Assembly: GCF_014041915.1 (NCBI RefSeq)
Contig: NZ_CP059472.1
Span: forward strand, 620,001 to 684,000
Direction of reading: 5' to 3'
Origin: Marnyiella aurantia
Lineage (GTDB): Bacteria; Bacteroidota; Bacteroidia; Flavobacteriales; Weeksellaceae
Length of the DNA stretch: 64,000 nt
The translations under genes and the position numbers were made by a program. The notes below the pieces were generated by a model. That model was not told the DNA's origin and did no database searches. It worked only from the letters and a program-made list of their open reading frames with translations. Shown here one piece after another: positions 18,046 to 25,713 of this stretch. Positions within the stretch are counted from its first letter, which is position 1, and every line of letters begins with the position of its first letter.

Positions 18046-20630
18046 ACCCAGCCCATTTTTTGAAGGTGCGCGGTCACTTTTGCGGAGGCTTCCTGTACCT
18101 CAGCTGCCAGCGTGCGCAGCGGTGTGGCATAGCGTTCTGCCAAATCCTTGATGCGCTGCGTCAAATTCTGGCTGATGCCTTCCTGCTCCTGCTGCAACGC
18201 CTGCTGCAGATGCGCCTGCCATTTGCGCGTAATCACAATTTCCTTACTTTCGGCTTCGCTCAATGTAGGATATTTGGCTTCCACGGCTTTTTCAAGCGCG
18301 GCAAGCTGTTCCTTTACCTTTCTCGCGGCATCTTTCGCCACTTTGTCCTGCTCCAGATAATCTTTGAGAACTTCGGTGTCATTGACGGTCCTGGTATACT
18401 CAGCCTGTTCTTCTGCGACCATCGCAAGCGGGGTTTCTTTCCCACTCCGTTCACTGAGCGAAGTCGGAGTGGCTTTTTTACGGCTTTTCAATTCTTTAAG
18501 CAGTTTTGTTACTTCCGCGGCGTTGACTTTTTCGAGGTCGGCAAACAGTCCGTCCTCTGCATTCTGCTCTTCCTCAATTTCAGCCATTCTCGCTTTGGCA
18601 TTTTCCACGGCCTGTTCCAGCGCGGTAATTTCCGCCTGCTCCTCCTGAAAGTACACCGAAATCAACAGCTGCGGACTGATCATGCGGCCCTCAAGTCCGG
18701 CTAGCCCTGCGACTTCCTTATCGGCCTTGGTCTTGCCGTTTTTATCGGGCTTGGCTTTAATCACCAGGCGCTGGTATTCGTTACCCGCCTTCCAGCCGTC
18801 CATCGCTATCGAATACACATCGTCCTGCATCACCTCATTCCAGTACTGCATCAGGTGCTGGTAAAGGTCGTAGGTATCGATCAGGGCATTGTCCTTAAAG
18901 GTTTCAAGCAACTCAGCGCTGGCTCCGTCAATGACTTCTTTGGGATGACTGCCTTCAGCAAGTTCGTTCCAGATTTTCTTTTGTGCCTTCAGCCACTTAT
19001 CAAAGTCCTTTTGCACGGCCGTATTGAAGGCGACAAATTCGGGATGGTCAAAGATGCGCTGCCTAAGCTCCTGAGACGGCACCTGAAGTTCTACAAAACC
19101 TTCGCGCAAAGGCGAAAAGAGGGTTTTGTTGAGGTTCGGAAATACCTGCCAATACGCTTTCAGGACTTCAATATCTGCCAGCGGGATGCCGCCCTGCAGG
19201 TGGGCTTCAATATTCTGAATGTCTTCGGCTTCCTGCGTATCGATATAGCGCGGGATGTTGAGGTTGTAATCATTTTTGGCATCCGCAATCTCTGTCATCG
19301 AGACCATGCGGCTGTATTTGGGTACTTCGGCCTGTTGGATAAATACATCCGTAATCTTGCGGATATCCTGTTCCCGCAGGCGGTTTTTGTTGCCGTCTTT
19401 CACAAAACCTTTGCTCGCATCCACCATAAAGATGCCTTTGCGGTGTGCGGCATGGTCTTTATCGAGCACAATGATGCAGGCGGGAATTCCGGTGCCGTAA
19501 AAGAGGTTGGCGGGCAAACCGACAATGCCTTTTATATAGCCCTTCTTCAGGATATTCTTACGGATCTCGCCTTCGGCATTTCCGCGGAAGAGCACGCCGT
19601 GCGGCAGCACCACCGCGGCCTTTCCTGTCGATTTCAGCGACTGGATGATGTGCAGCAGGAAGGCATAGTCGCCATTTTTTTCCGGCGGTACCCCCAGCGA
19701 AAACCGGTTAAACTCATCGCTGTCGGGATTTACACCGTTGCTCCAGCTTTTCAGCGAGAAAGGCGGATTCGCCACCACATAGTCGAATTGTTTTAAAATC
19801 GTAGCTGAGTTCGTTGTGCCTGATAAAATTGAAACTCCATCTTCTTTTATAGGTTTAGAAGTATCAACCGGAATTGTAGTTGTATAAGCAGGCCGCGACA
19901 AAGTATTATCGGCAATAATAGTTGCCGTTTCCGCACCGTGCAGGATCATGTTCATGTGCGCAAGGTTGGCCGTCGTGGTTTCCTTTTCCTGTCCGTAGAG
20001 GTCGATGTTCTTTCCGGCTTCGTTCATCACCTTCAGCAGTAGCGAGCCCGAGCCGCAGGTCGGGTCATATGCCATGGTCTGGTGGGTGGAATTATTTGGA
20101 GTAATGCCAATAACCTTTGCAAGAACCCGCGAAACCTCCGCCGGCGTGTAAAACTGCCCTTTGGACTTTCCGCTTTCCGTGGCGAAATGCCGCATCAGGT
20201 ATTCATAGGCGTCTCCCAGGATATCGTCTCCTTCCGCTGAGTTGCCTGAAAAGTCCAGACTGGGATCATTGAAGATCCGCACTAGGTTTGACACCGTATC
20301 CACAAGGTCTTTGCCTTTACCGAGTTTCGACTCATCGTTGAAATCGGGGAATTCATTAAGCTTGTTGGCTTCCTTGATCGGGTTCAGGACCTGCTTATTG
20401 ATCTTGTCGCCGATTTCTGGATTGCCGATCAGGGCGACCATGTCATCAAACGAGGCACCTTCGGGAACCGTAATCGCTCCAAAGGGATCGTTTTTATATT
20501 TATCGGAAATGTACTTCACGAAAAGCATCGTAAGTACATAATCTTTGTATTGAGAGGCGTCCATACCGCCGCGGAGTTCATCACAGGAAGCCCACAGGGA
20601 ACTGTATAATTCGGATTTTTTAATGGCCAT
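18039..20630 (-). CDS. hsdM: type I DNA N6-adenine methyltransferase subunit (long form)
   Basis: This 863-residue protein has the HsdM N-terminal helical domain (about 1-130). The methylase core follows, with the AdoMet motif D189-PTCGSG (189-195) and the catalytic N288-P-P-F291. It methylates adenine within the HsdS target and so protects host DNA. It is much longer than compact HsdM proteins (about 500 residues). Residues from about 500 onward form an added helical/coiled-coil region with an all-alpha end (VQEASAKVTAHLQKMGW). Near residues 715-730 a palindromic DNA element encodes an in-frame TPTSLSERSG linker. The ATG overlaps the stop of the upstream membrane/coiled-coil gene (TAATG), so the unknown gene and hsdM are translationally coupled. 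Confidence 0.95.
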   Translation of the reverse strand: MAIKKSELYSSLWASCDELRGGMDASQYKDYVLTMLFVKYISDKYKNDPFGAITVPEGASFDDMVALIGNPEIGDKINKQVLNPIKEANKLNEFPDFNDESKLGKGKDLVDTVSNLVRIFNDPSLDFSGNSAEGDDILGDAYEYLMRHFATESGKSKGQFYTPAEVSRVLAKVIGITPNNSTHQTMAYDPTCGSGSLLLKVMNEAGKNIDLYGQEKETTTANLAHMNMILHGAETATIIADNTLSRPAYTTTIPVDTSKPIKEDGVSILSGTTNSATILKQFDYVVANPPFSLKSWSNGVNPDSDEFNRFSLGVPPEKNGDYAFLLHIIQSLKSTGKAAVVLPHGVLFRGNAEGEIRKNILKKGYIKGIVGLPANLFYGTGIPACIIVLDKDHAAHRKGIFMVDASKGFVKDGNKNRLREQDIRKITDVFIQQAEVPKYSRMVSMTEIADAKNDYNLNIPRYIDTQEAEDIQNIEAHLQGGIPLADIEVLKAYWQVFPNLNKTLFSPLREGFVELQVPSQELRQRIFDHPEFVAFNTAVQKDFDKWLKAQKKIWNELAEGSHPKEVIDGASAELLETFKDNALIDTYDLYQHLMQYWNEVMQDDVYSIAMDGWKAGNEYQRLVIKAKPDKNGKTKADKEVAGLAGLEGRMISPQLLISVYFQEEQAEITALEQAVENAKARMAEIEEEQNAEDGLFADLEKVNAAEVTKLLKELKSRKKATPTSLSERSGKETPLAMVAEEQAEYTRTVNDTEVLKDYLEQDKVAKDAARKVKEQLAALEKAVEAKYPTLSEAESKEIVITRKWQAHLQQALQQEQEGISQNLTQRIKDLAERYATPLRTLAAEVQEASAKVTAHLQKMGWVW
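18442..18472. repeat. palindromic element inside hsdM, in frame
   Basis: Inverted arms CCACTCCG (18442-18449) and CGGAGTGG (18465-18472) enclose TTCACTGAGCGAAGT, a word typical of dispersed intergenic repeats in many bacteria. Here it lies within the hsdM frame, encoding a polar linker between two helical segments, and it is followed by a run of T on the plus strand. Confidence 0.6.
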
Positions 20631-21682
20631 TAAAGGGTGTTGATTTTATCTGTTTTGTTTTTTATCTGTTTAATCTTTTCGTTATACGACTGAATTTCAT
20701 TTTGTTTTAAAGTCGTTTTATCTCGGAGATTATTCTTTTCACGTTCAACATTAGAAATCTGCCCATGCAGACTGGCGAGTTTATTATTAACCAACTGCAG
20801 TTCCTGCTCCTTGCGTCTTATTTCATATTCTAGATTTCGGGCATTGGTTTTTTGGATGCCCACAGACTTATGTATCTCATTAATCGCATCAGTTTTTCTG
20901 GTAATTTCTTCCTGTATTGATGCAATTTGCTTTATTTCCAGCTCTATATGGTGCTTCACCTCCGCAGATTCTTCATTAAAAGTTTTTTCGAGTACGATTC
21001 TGGAAGCGGCTATATATTTAAAAGCTAAAGTAGCACGGTCATAATCTCCCTTTGCGAGATTTACCATTTCTTTCCAGGACGCCCGGAAAATCTCTTCGGC
21101 TTCTTCCCAACTCTTCACATGTCTGAAACTCCGGTAAAGCATTACTCCCATCACTAAGAAGCCCAAAGGACCAATAACAAACGAAATTGCTGACGACATG
21201 CCTGTATATACTGCAAATGGAAGGGTAATCCCCAAGACGGAGCTGATTGCTCCAACCGTAGAAGAAGCAAGTATATAAATTCCAAACCCGGAAAGCTGTG
21301 CGGCGCCTAAAGCAGATATACCTCCCAATGTCGCAATTTGGTTCCGGTCCAATCCAGCTTTTTCCATTTCGACAGCCATCTGCTCTTTTTCAACATCAGA
21401 TAGTTTTTGATATTCGGTTTTAAAAAGATTCAGATAAAGATTTTTTTCTAATTCAGGAATGTTTTTATGAGCGATAAATGACAAATTATTTTTCACAGCA
21501 ATTTTTTCCATAAAACTGCGGTAATTAATAGGATCCTGCCATAATCCTTTTGCCGGGAGCAATATTTTCGAAAGCTTTTTAAGAATTTCTTCGGAATTGG
21601 TATCTTTTAGACCTAATATTTTTTGCAAAGGGGTTTTTTGTGCCACCGTCATTTCCTGTAGGAGATTTTCGATATATTTCAT
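20630..21682 (-). CDS. membrane-hairpin and coiled-coil protein leading the restriction operon (YaaW-like core)
   Basis: This 350-residue protein has three parts. An N-terminal helical region spans about 1-115. A Gly/Ala/Ser-rich hydrophobic region follows (about 118-182), with two likely membrane-inserting helices (LGGISALGAAQLSGFGIYIL, then IGPLGFLVMGVML). A long coiled coil runs from about 240 to 350. The pattern of helix, glycine-rich segment and KLSDVEKEQM before it resembles the YaaW/DUF3944 family, but that assignment is tentative. Its stop overlaps the hsdM start by one base, and a 90-residue gene lies 14 bases upstream. It is therefore an integral operon member, not a passenger. It might anchor or sense for the restriction complex at the membrane; nothing in the sequence proves this. 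Confidence 0.7.
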   Translation of the reverse strand: MKYIENLLQEMTVAQKTPLQKILGLKDTNSEEILKKLSKILLPAKGLWQDPINYRSFMEKIAVKNNLSFIAHKNIPELEKNLYLNLFKTEYQKLSDVEKEQMAVEMEKAGLDRNQIATLGGISALGAAQLSGFGIYILASSTVGAISSVLGITLPFAVYTGMSSAISFVIGPLGFLVMGVMLYRSFRHVKSWEEAEEIFRASWKEMVNLAKGDYDRATLAFKYIAASRIVLEKTFNEESAEVKHHIELEIKQIASIQEEITRKTDAINEIHKSVGIQKTNARNLEYEIRRKEQELQLVNNKLASLHGQISNVEREKNNLRDKTTLKQNEIQSYNEKIKQIKNKTDKINTL

Positions 21683-21696
21683 AAGGATTTACAGAT

Positions 21697-21969
21697 TTAG
21701 GAATTTTCAATCAGATACTCTTTCCACGCCACCACCACTTCGTCATAATAAGCATTCATGGAGTCGGTACTGCTGTAGGGCATCGTAGAAACCGGAGTTT
21801 CAGAAACCAGAATTATTTCTTCCGTTTCTGTAAAGGGATTAATCCCGAACTCGGCGCGGGTTTTCAATTCAAAGATGATGGTTACGGTGTCGTAATCTTT
21901 TTTGATGGCTTTGATCTGAGACAGATCAATGGTATAGCTGCCGCTGAAATAAAGTTCCGGTTTCATCAT
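21697..21969 (-). CDS. hypothetical protein, 90 residues, first gene of the restriction operon
   Basis: No family was recognised. The protein is small and acidic, with a predicted beta-rich N-terminal half (ELYFSGSYTIDLSQIKAI, VTIIFELKTRAEF) and a C-terminal helix ending in WKEYLIENS. It has no signal peptide or membrane segment. The frame opens with two Met codons, and the second may be used. The 14-base gap to the next gene and the chain of overlaps after it make this the promoter-proximal gene of the eight-gene restriction operon. Upstream lies repeat-rich DNA, so an operon boundary here is likely. It could be a regulator or antitoxin-like partner, but no DNA-binding motif is visible. Confidence 0.65.
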   Translation of the reverse strand: MMKPELYFSGSYTIDLSQIKAIKKDYDTVTIIFELKTRAEFGINPFTETEEIILVSETPVSTMPYSSTDSMNAYYDEVVVAWKEYLIENS

Positions 21970-22123
21970 TGTTATTTTGTGTTTTTAACAAATCTAATTA
22001 AAATCAGCCAGCTGGAAAACAGTAAGGAGTAAAGATTGTATTATCTGCACCGTCAGCGGACTTTCCGTGGCGTTTATATACAAATGTAGGCAGGTACAAA
22101 GACAAAGGATGACGGTTAATATT

Positions 22124-22271
22124 GTGAATTTGAAATTTTGAATTTTGAATTTTGGATTTTAGCTGACAGCTTAACCACTGATACACAGAGGATGCATAAA
22201 GGGCACGGAGATTTTGAATATGGAATTTGAATTATGGGTTTTGGATTTTGAATTATGGATTTTGATTAAGT
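22124..22271 (+). repeat. dispersed intergenic repeat block
   Basis: Runs of TTTTGAATTTTGGATTTT-type words surround one copy of the AACCAC...CACGGAG module (22173-22210). No gene is seen from 21970 to 22271. The pseudogene that follows starts inside this repeat type, so the repeat borders a truncation point. Confidence 0.65.
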
Positions 22272-22550
22272 TTTGTGGAATGCATCGTGTCCGGGGGTGC
22301 AAAAGGTGCCGATACCTTGGCTGAGCGGTATGCTAAAGACATTGGGCGTCCCATGGTGGTGTACCGTCCGGATTATAAAATGTTTGGTCGTGCCGCACCT
22401 TGTGTAAGAAATTCGGAGATCATTGAAAATTCAGATATTGTATATGCTGTTTAGGACGGACGTTCGCACGGCACCCGGGATGCACTTAACAAAGCGGAAA
22501 AACTGGGCAAAATTATTTATACTTTTAAATACAATCAGGTTGAGCAATAA
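22272..22550 (+). pseudogene. SLOG/YspA-type (DUF2493-like) protein, truncated with a nonsense codon
   Basis: The frame encodes VSGGAKGADTLAERYAKDIG, then RPDYKMFGRAAPCVRNSEII, then a TAG at 22452-22454 within the AV*DGRSHGT motif where relatives have Trp (TGG to TAG). It continues to a proper stop at 22548-22550. These are the GG-x-GAD nucleotide loop, the RN motif and the W-DG-S-GT motif of the SLOG superfamily branch that includes YspA. The N-terminal strand and start codon are missing, and AT-rich repeat DNA takes their place. SLOG proteins bind nucleotide-derived ligands, some in defence signalling. A hairpin terminator still follows, so this was once a normal gene. The identification is by motif and is fairly confident. 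Confidence 0.7.
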
Positions 22551-22556
22551 AGAAAA

Positions 22557-22581
22557 GGAATGCCGGGTCCATTCCCTTTTT
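22557..22581 (+). terminator. terminator of the SLOG pseudogene
   Basis: GGAATG and CATTCC pair around a seven-base loop, followed by CTTTTT. It is seven bases after the pseudogene stop, as expected for a functional remnant. Confidence 0.6.
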
Positions 22582-22644
22582 AGATTCCAAAAGCGAATTT
22601 TAAAAGGTTTAAGCGGGCGCTTCATGATAAATCTGGAACTTACT

Positions 22645-23166
22645 TTACTTGCTGAGGTAGTTTTTTATCACCGGCAAATACTCCTGAAACTTTTGAAGTC
22701 TGTGCCCGTCCTTTACCTCATGCAGTACAAATTGATTATTGGTCTGGTTAAAAATGCCGGTTTGGTTAATTACCTCATCTTCACGTGAGGCGATAATCAG
22801 GGCATTTTGCGGTTTGGTTATTTTTATAAGTTGATCCTCAAATGCTTTTGGAAACGGGATATCCCGTAAACGCGCAGTAATATCGAGGAGCGGACTAAGG
22901 AGGATAAGCTGATCCGCAGGCACCTTGCGCAACTCCCGCAGCTGATAAGCCAGGTTAGCACCAGTGGAATCGCCAATGATGGCGAGCTGACTGATGTTCT
23001 CACATTTTTTCAAAGCCAGCCTTAGCAGGTATTTAATATCGGATTCCACCATCCATTCCAAACAGTGGTAAGTATATTCTTGGCCAAAATAATTTTTTAA
23101 GTCCAGGAACTTGCGTGAATTATGGTCCGATCCATAGCCGTGGATGTATAAAAGTGTTTTCTTCAT
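22645..23166 (-). CDS. alpha/beta hydrolase (YqiA/RBBP9-like)
   Basis: This 173-residue protein is a minimal alpha/beta hydrolase with the oxyanion segment YIHGYGSD near residue 8. The nucleophile elbow is G-D-S67-T-G, with acid D130 (ASRED) and base H155 (KDGHRL), giving a full catalytic triad. Such small esterases are common and have weakly known substrates. The YqiA/RBBP9-type family fits the size and the HGYGS start. It stands alone between two repeat-rich intergenic regions and converges with the SLOG pseudogene upstream of it on the map. No signal peptide is seen, so it is cytoplasmic. Substrate unknown. Confidence 0.85.
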   Translation of the reverse strand: MKKTLLYIHGYGSDHNSRKFLDLKNYFGQEYTYHCLEWMVESDIKYLLRLALKKCENISQLAIIGDSTGANLAYQLRELRKVPADQLILLSPLLDITARLRDIPFPKAFEDQLIKITKPQNALIIASREDEVINQTGIFNQTNNQFVLHEVKDGHRLQKFQEYLPVIKNYLSK

Positions 23167-23192
23167 ACTGCTTGTTATATCTTAATCATTGA

Positions 23193-24286
23193 TTAAACTA
23201 TCATTTTGACAAAAATACATGTGCATGCCGACAGGATGTGACGTTTAAAAATGGTGTAGCATCGCCGCCGTCGCAACATCACAATATTAAGAAAACGCAA
23301 CTGCCGATTTATTGTCCAATTATGCCCTTTTCTGTTTAACCACAGAGATACAGAGGATGCACAGCGAGCACGGAGATTTTGAATGTTGGATTTTGAATTA
23401 TGGATTTTAAATCTGTGGACCGTCAACTTTATAACATCCTAACCTTCAAACTTTCTAATCTTTTAACAACGCAAATTACGGTGGTACCTAATATCCAATT
23501 TCTAAGGTCTGAAATCTGAAATCTGATGTCTAAAATCTGGGTTCTTGGATCTTGGATCTATAAACCACAGAGACACAGAGGATGTACAGCGAGCACGGAG
23601 ATTTAAATTTTGGATGTTGAATTTTAGATTTTGAATTACCGCCAGGAAATTTAACTGCAGAGAGCATAAAGGTTCAAAAAGGCGTAAAATCGTCAAGCCG
23701 TTAAGTTGCAAAACGGAAGTCTGAAATCTTGACTCTTGGCTCTATATAACTACCTAGTAAACAATGGGTTGAAAAGGGCGCAAAATCGTTAAGTCGTTAA
23801 GTCATATAACGCAAGTCTGAAATCTTGGTTCTTGGTTCTTTGCTCTTAATTCTACTAAACCACAGAGACACAGAGGATGTACAGCGAGCACGGAGTGGTG
23901 AATTTTGGATTTTGAATTTTGGATTTTAAATCTGTGGACCGTCAACTTTATAACATCCTAACCTTCAAACTTTCTAATCTTTCAACAACGCAAATTACGG
24001 CGGTACCTAATATCCAATTTCTAAGGTCTGAAATCTGAAATCTGATGTCTAAAATCTGGGTTCTTGGTTCTTGGTTCGATCTAACCACAGCGACACAGAG
24101 GATCTACAGGGAGCACGGAGGTGGTGAATTTTGGATTAAGGATTTTGAGTTATGGATTTTGGATTTTGGATCTGTGCATAAACGTTCTAACCTTCCAACT
24201 TTCTAATAACCCAACCTTACGGCGGTAAAATAATGTGCGATGTCTGATATCTGATATCTCATATCTCAAGTCTGACATCTCATTTC
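23193..24286. repeat. 1.1-kb intergenic repeat array without genes
   Basis: No gene is seen. Four copies of the AACCACAGAGACACAGAGG module lie at about 23338, 23563, 23858 and 24083. They are interleaved with GAAATCTGAAATCTGATG words, GGTTCTTGGTTCTTGG words and CTAACCTTCAAACTTTC words. One 148-base unit is present twice (23401-23548 and 23920-24067), 519 bases apart, with only two differences seen by eye, so a recent duplication is likely. Open frames here are repeat artefacts. Confidence 0.75.
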
Positions 24287-24934
24287 TTACTGATTATACA
24301 TCCTGAGAATCTCAACAAGTTCAGGTATGGACTTTATCTGAAGTTTCTCGAAGAGCCGGTTTTTATAGGTGCTGATGGTGGATGAATGAAGGTTCAGCTG
24401 ATTGGAAATTTCTTTGAGCGGAAGCCCTTCGGCGAGTTTGTTGGCAATTTGGAGTTCACGGTCAGAGAGTATTTCGACAGGGGAAGTTTTGGTGTTGCCA
24501 CTCACAGATTCAAAAAACATGGCTTCCTTTACGGCTTCACTGGCATAGCGGCCGGTGGTGAGCATTGAGTTTAAAGCCGTCTCAATGGCTGCGCCAGGAC
24601 TTTGCTTGCTCAGATAACCACCAGCACCCATCTTCAGATAGCGCAAAGCGTATAATTCTTCGTCCTGGGAGGAGAATATGAGAATCTTCAGCTTGGGCTG
24701 CTTAATTTTTATGAAATCTATGGCTTCCTGAACAGTACCGTTAGGCATATTAACATCCATAATGGCCAGGTCCTGCTGTTGGTCCGAAATGACTCTGTAC
24801 ATCGATTTAAAATCCTCCACCTCGGTAATTACAGCCTCAGGCAGGAGACGTTTAAGCGTCTGTATTAAACCCATACGAACAATACCGTGATCATCTGCTA
24901 CTATAATGCGTACATTTTCTTTTAACTCCTTCAT
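24287..24934 (-). CDS. LuxR-family response regulator
   Basis: This 215-residue regulator has an N-terminal receiver domain with an acidic pocket (VADDHG) and phospho-acceptor Asp in LAIMDVNMP. The switch residues run through IFSSQDEE to the conserved Lys in YLSK. A C-terminal LuxR/GerE helix-turn-helix follows (LSDRELQIANKLAEG ... STISTYKNRLFEKL). It would bind DNA when phosphorylated. Its start overlaps the stop of the histidine kinase at 24931 by four bases (ATGA), so the two are a matched pair. The hybrid kinase gene lies just upstream in the same direction. The pilus-like cluster starts next, so pilus control is a reasonable but untested idea. Confidence 0.93.
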   Translation of the reverse strand: MKELKENVRIIVADDHGIVRMGLIQTLKRLLPEAVITEVEDFKSMYRVISDQQQDLAIMDVNMPNGTVQEAIDFIKIKQPKLKILIFSSQDEELYALRYLKMGAGGYLSKQSPGAAIETALNSMLTTGRYASEAVKEAMFFESVSGNTKTSPVEILSDRELQIANKLAEGLPLKEISNQLNLHSSTISTYKNRLFEKLQIKSIPELVEILRMYNQ

Positions 24935-25665
24935 TCATTCATTTTTGGTAAAAAAAGGGATACAGTGGTGCCTTTATCTGCAGACGAAATGATTTCAATG
25001 CTTCCCTGCATCAAGGATATGAAATTTTTAACAATTTTCAAACTCAACCCCACGCCTGTCTCGCCCGCGGTTCCCTGGAATACGGGATTATCATAAGTGT
25101 AAATGTTTGCTAAAAACTTTTCGTCCATTCCCGTTCCGGAGTCGGTCACAGAAAGTATCACCTGAGCTTCTTCTGTAATTACATTTAAGTAAATATCCTG
25201 GCCGGGCATTGAATATTTCACCGCGTTATTTAGAATCTTGTCCAGCACAAATTCAATCAGAATTCGGTCTGTCTCAATAAATGCACTGGTGTCGCCCTGA
25301 AAACGGAAACTGAGGTTTTTTTCTTTTAAACCGCCAGCGTATTTTTCTTCAAGATGCTGAAAGAGTCCGATCACGGCGATTTTCTCAGGTTTTATTTTAA
25401 AATCACCGTACTGTGTTTTCAGCCAGGCGGTGCTGTCCTGAACGGTTTGCAGGTTTTTCTGCGCATCGCTCTTTACCTGGGGCAACATCTTAAAAAAATC
25501 TTCTTTAGTAATGGTTTCCTGTTCCAGCGCTGCGGTGAGCCACAGAAAATTACCGAACATTGACCTGGAGTCATGCGACAAAATGGAAATCAGTCCGTTC
25601 TTAAAACTGATCTCATTTTTCAGGTTTTCGATCTTGGAATGCAGGTCGTTGATAGTGTCATTCAT
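24931..25665 (-). CDS. cytosolic histidine kinase partner of the LuxR regulator
   Basis: The 244-residue product from the ATG at 25665 (MNDTINDLHSK) has a short coiled-coil start. The phosphoacceptor region is ISILSHDSRSMFGNF. The ATPase domain shows an N-box (NNAVKYSM), a G1 box (VTDSGTGMD) and a G2 box (GETGVGLSL). There is no membrane segment or sensor domain. It phosphorylates the overlapping LuxR-type regulator. The frame is open ten codons further back, but those codons overlap a TATTTTTG promoter-like word, so the inner Met is preferred. The H-box is unusual: an Asp follows the His, without the usual Glu/Arg-Thr-Pro pattern. This is typical of HisKA_3-like or divergent groups. Confidence 0.88.
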   Translation of the reverse strand: MNDTINDLHSKIENLKNEISFKNGLISILSHDSRSMFGNFLWLTAALEQETITKEDFFKMLPQVKSDAQKNLQTVQDSTAWLKTQYGDFKIKPEKIAVIGLFQHLEEKYAGGLKEKNLSFRFQGDTSAFIETDRILIEFVLDKILNNAVKYSMPGQDIYLNVITEEAQVILSVTDSGTGMDEKFLANIYTYDNPVFQGTAGETGVGLSLKIVKNFISLMQGSIEIISSADKGTTVSLFLPKMNE

Positions 25666-25713
25666 AAATAAGGCAGGAATGCAAAAATACTTCAATATTA
25701 TTTAAAGCTTCAT

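Noticed and set aside
18855-19796. 313-residue plus-strand open frame inside hsdM
   Set aside because: Antisense shadow of the methylase; the minus-strand motifs are complete.
22423-22788. 121-residue plus-strand open frame over the SLOG relic and hydrolase
   Set aside because: It runs out of frame through the pseudogene and then antisense to the hydrolase.
22000-24290. Insertion sequence or integron
   Set aside because: No transposase or integrase frame, no terminal inverted repeats with target duplications were seen.
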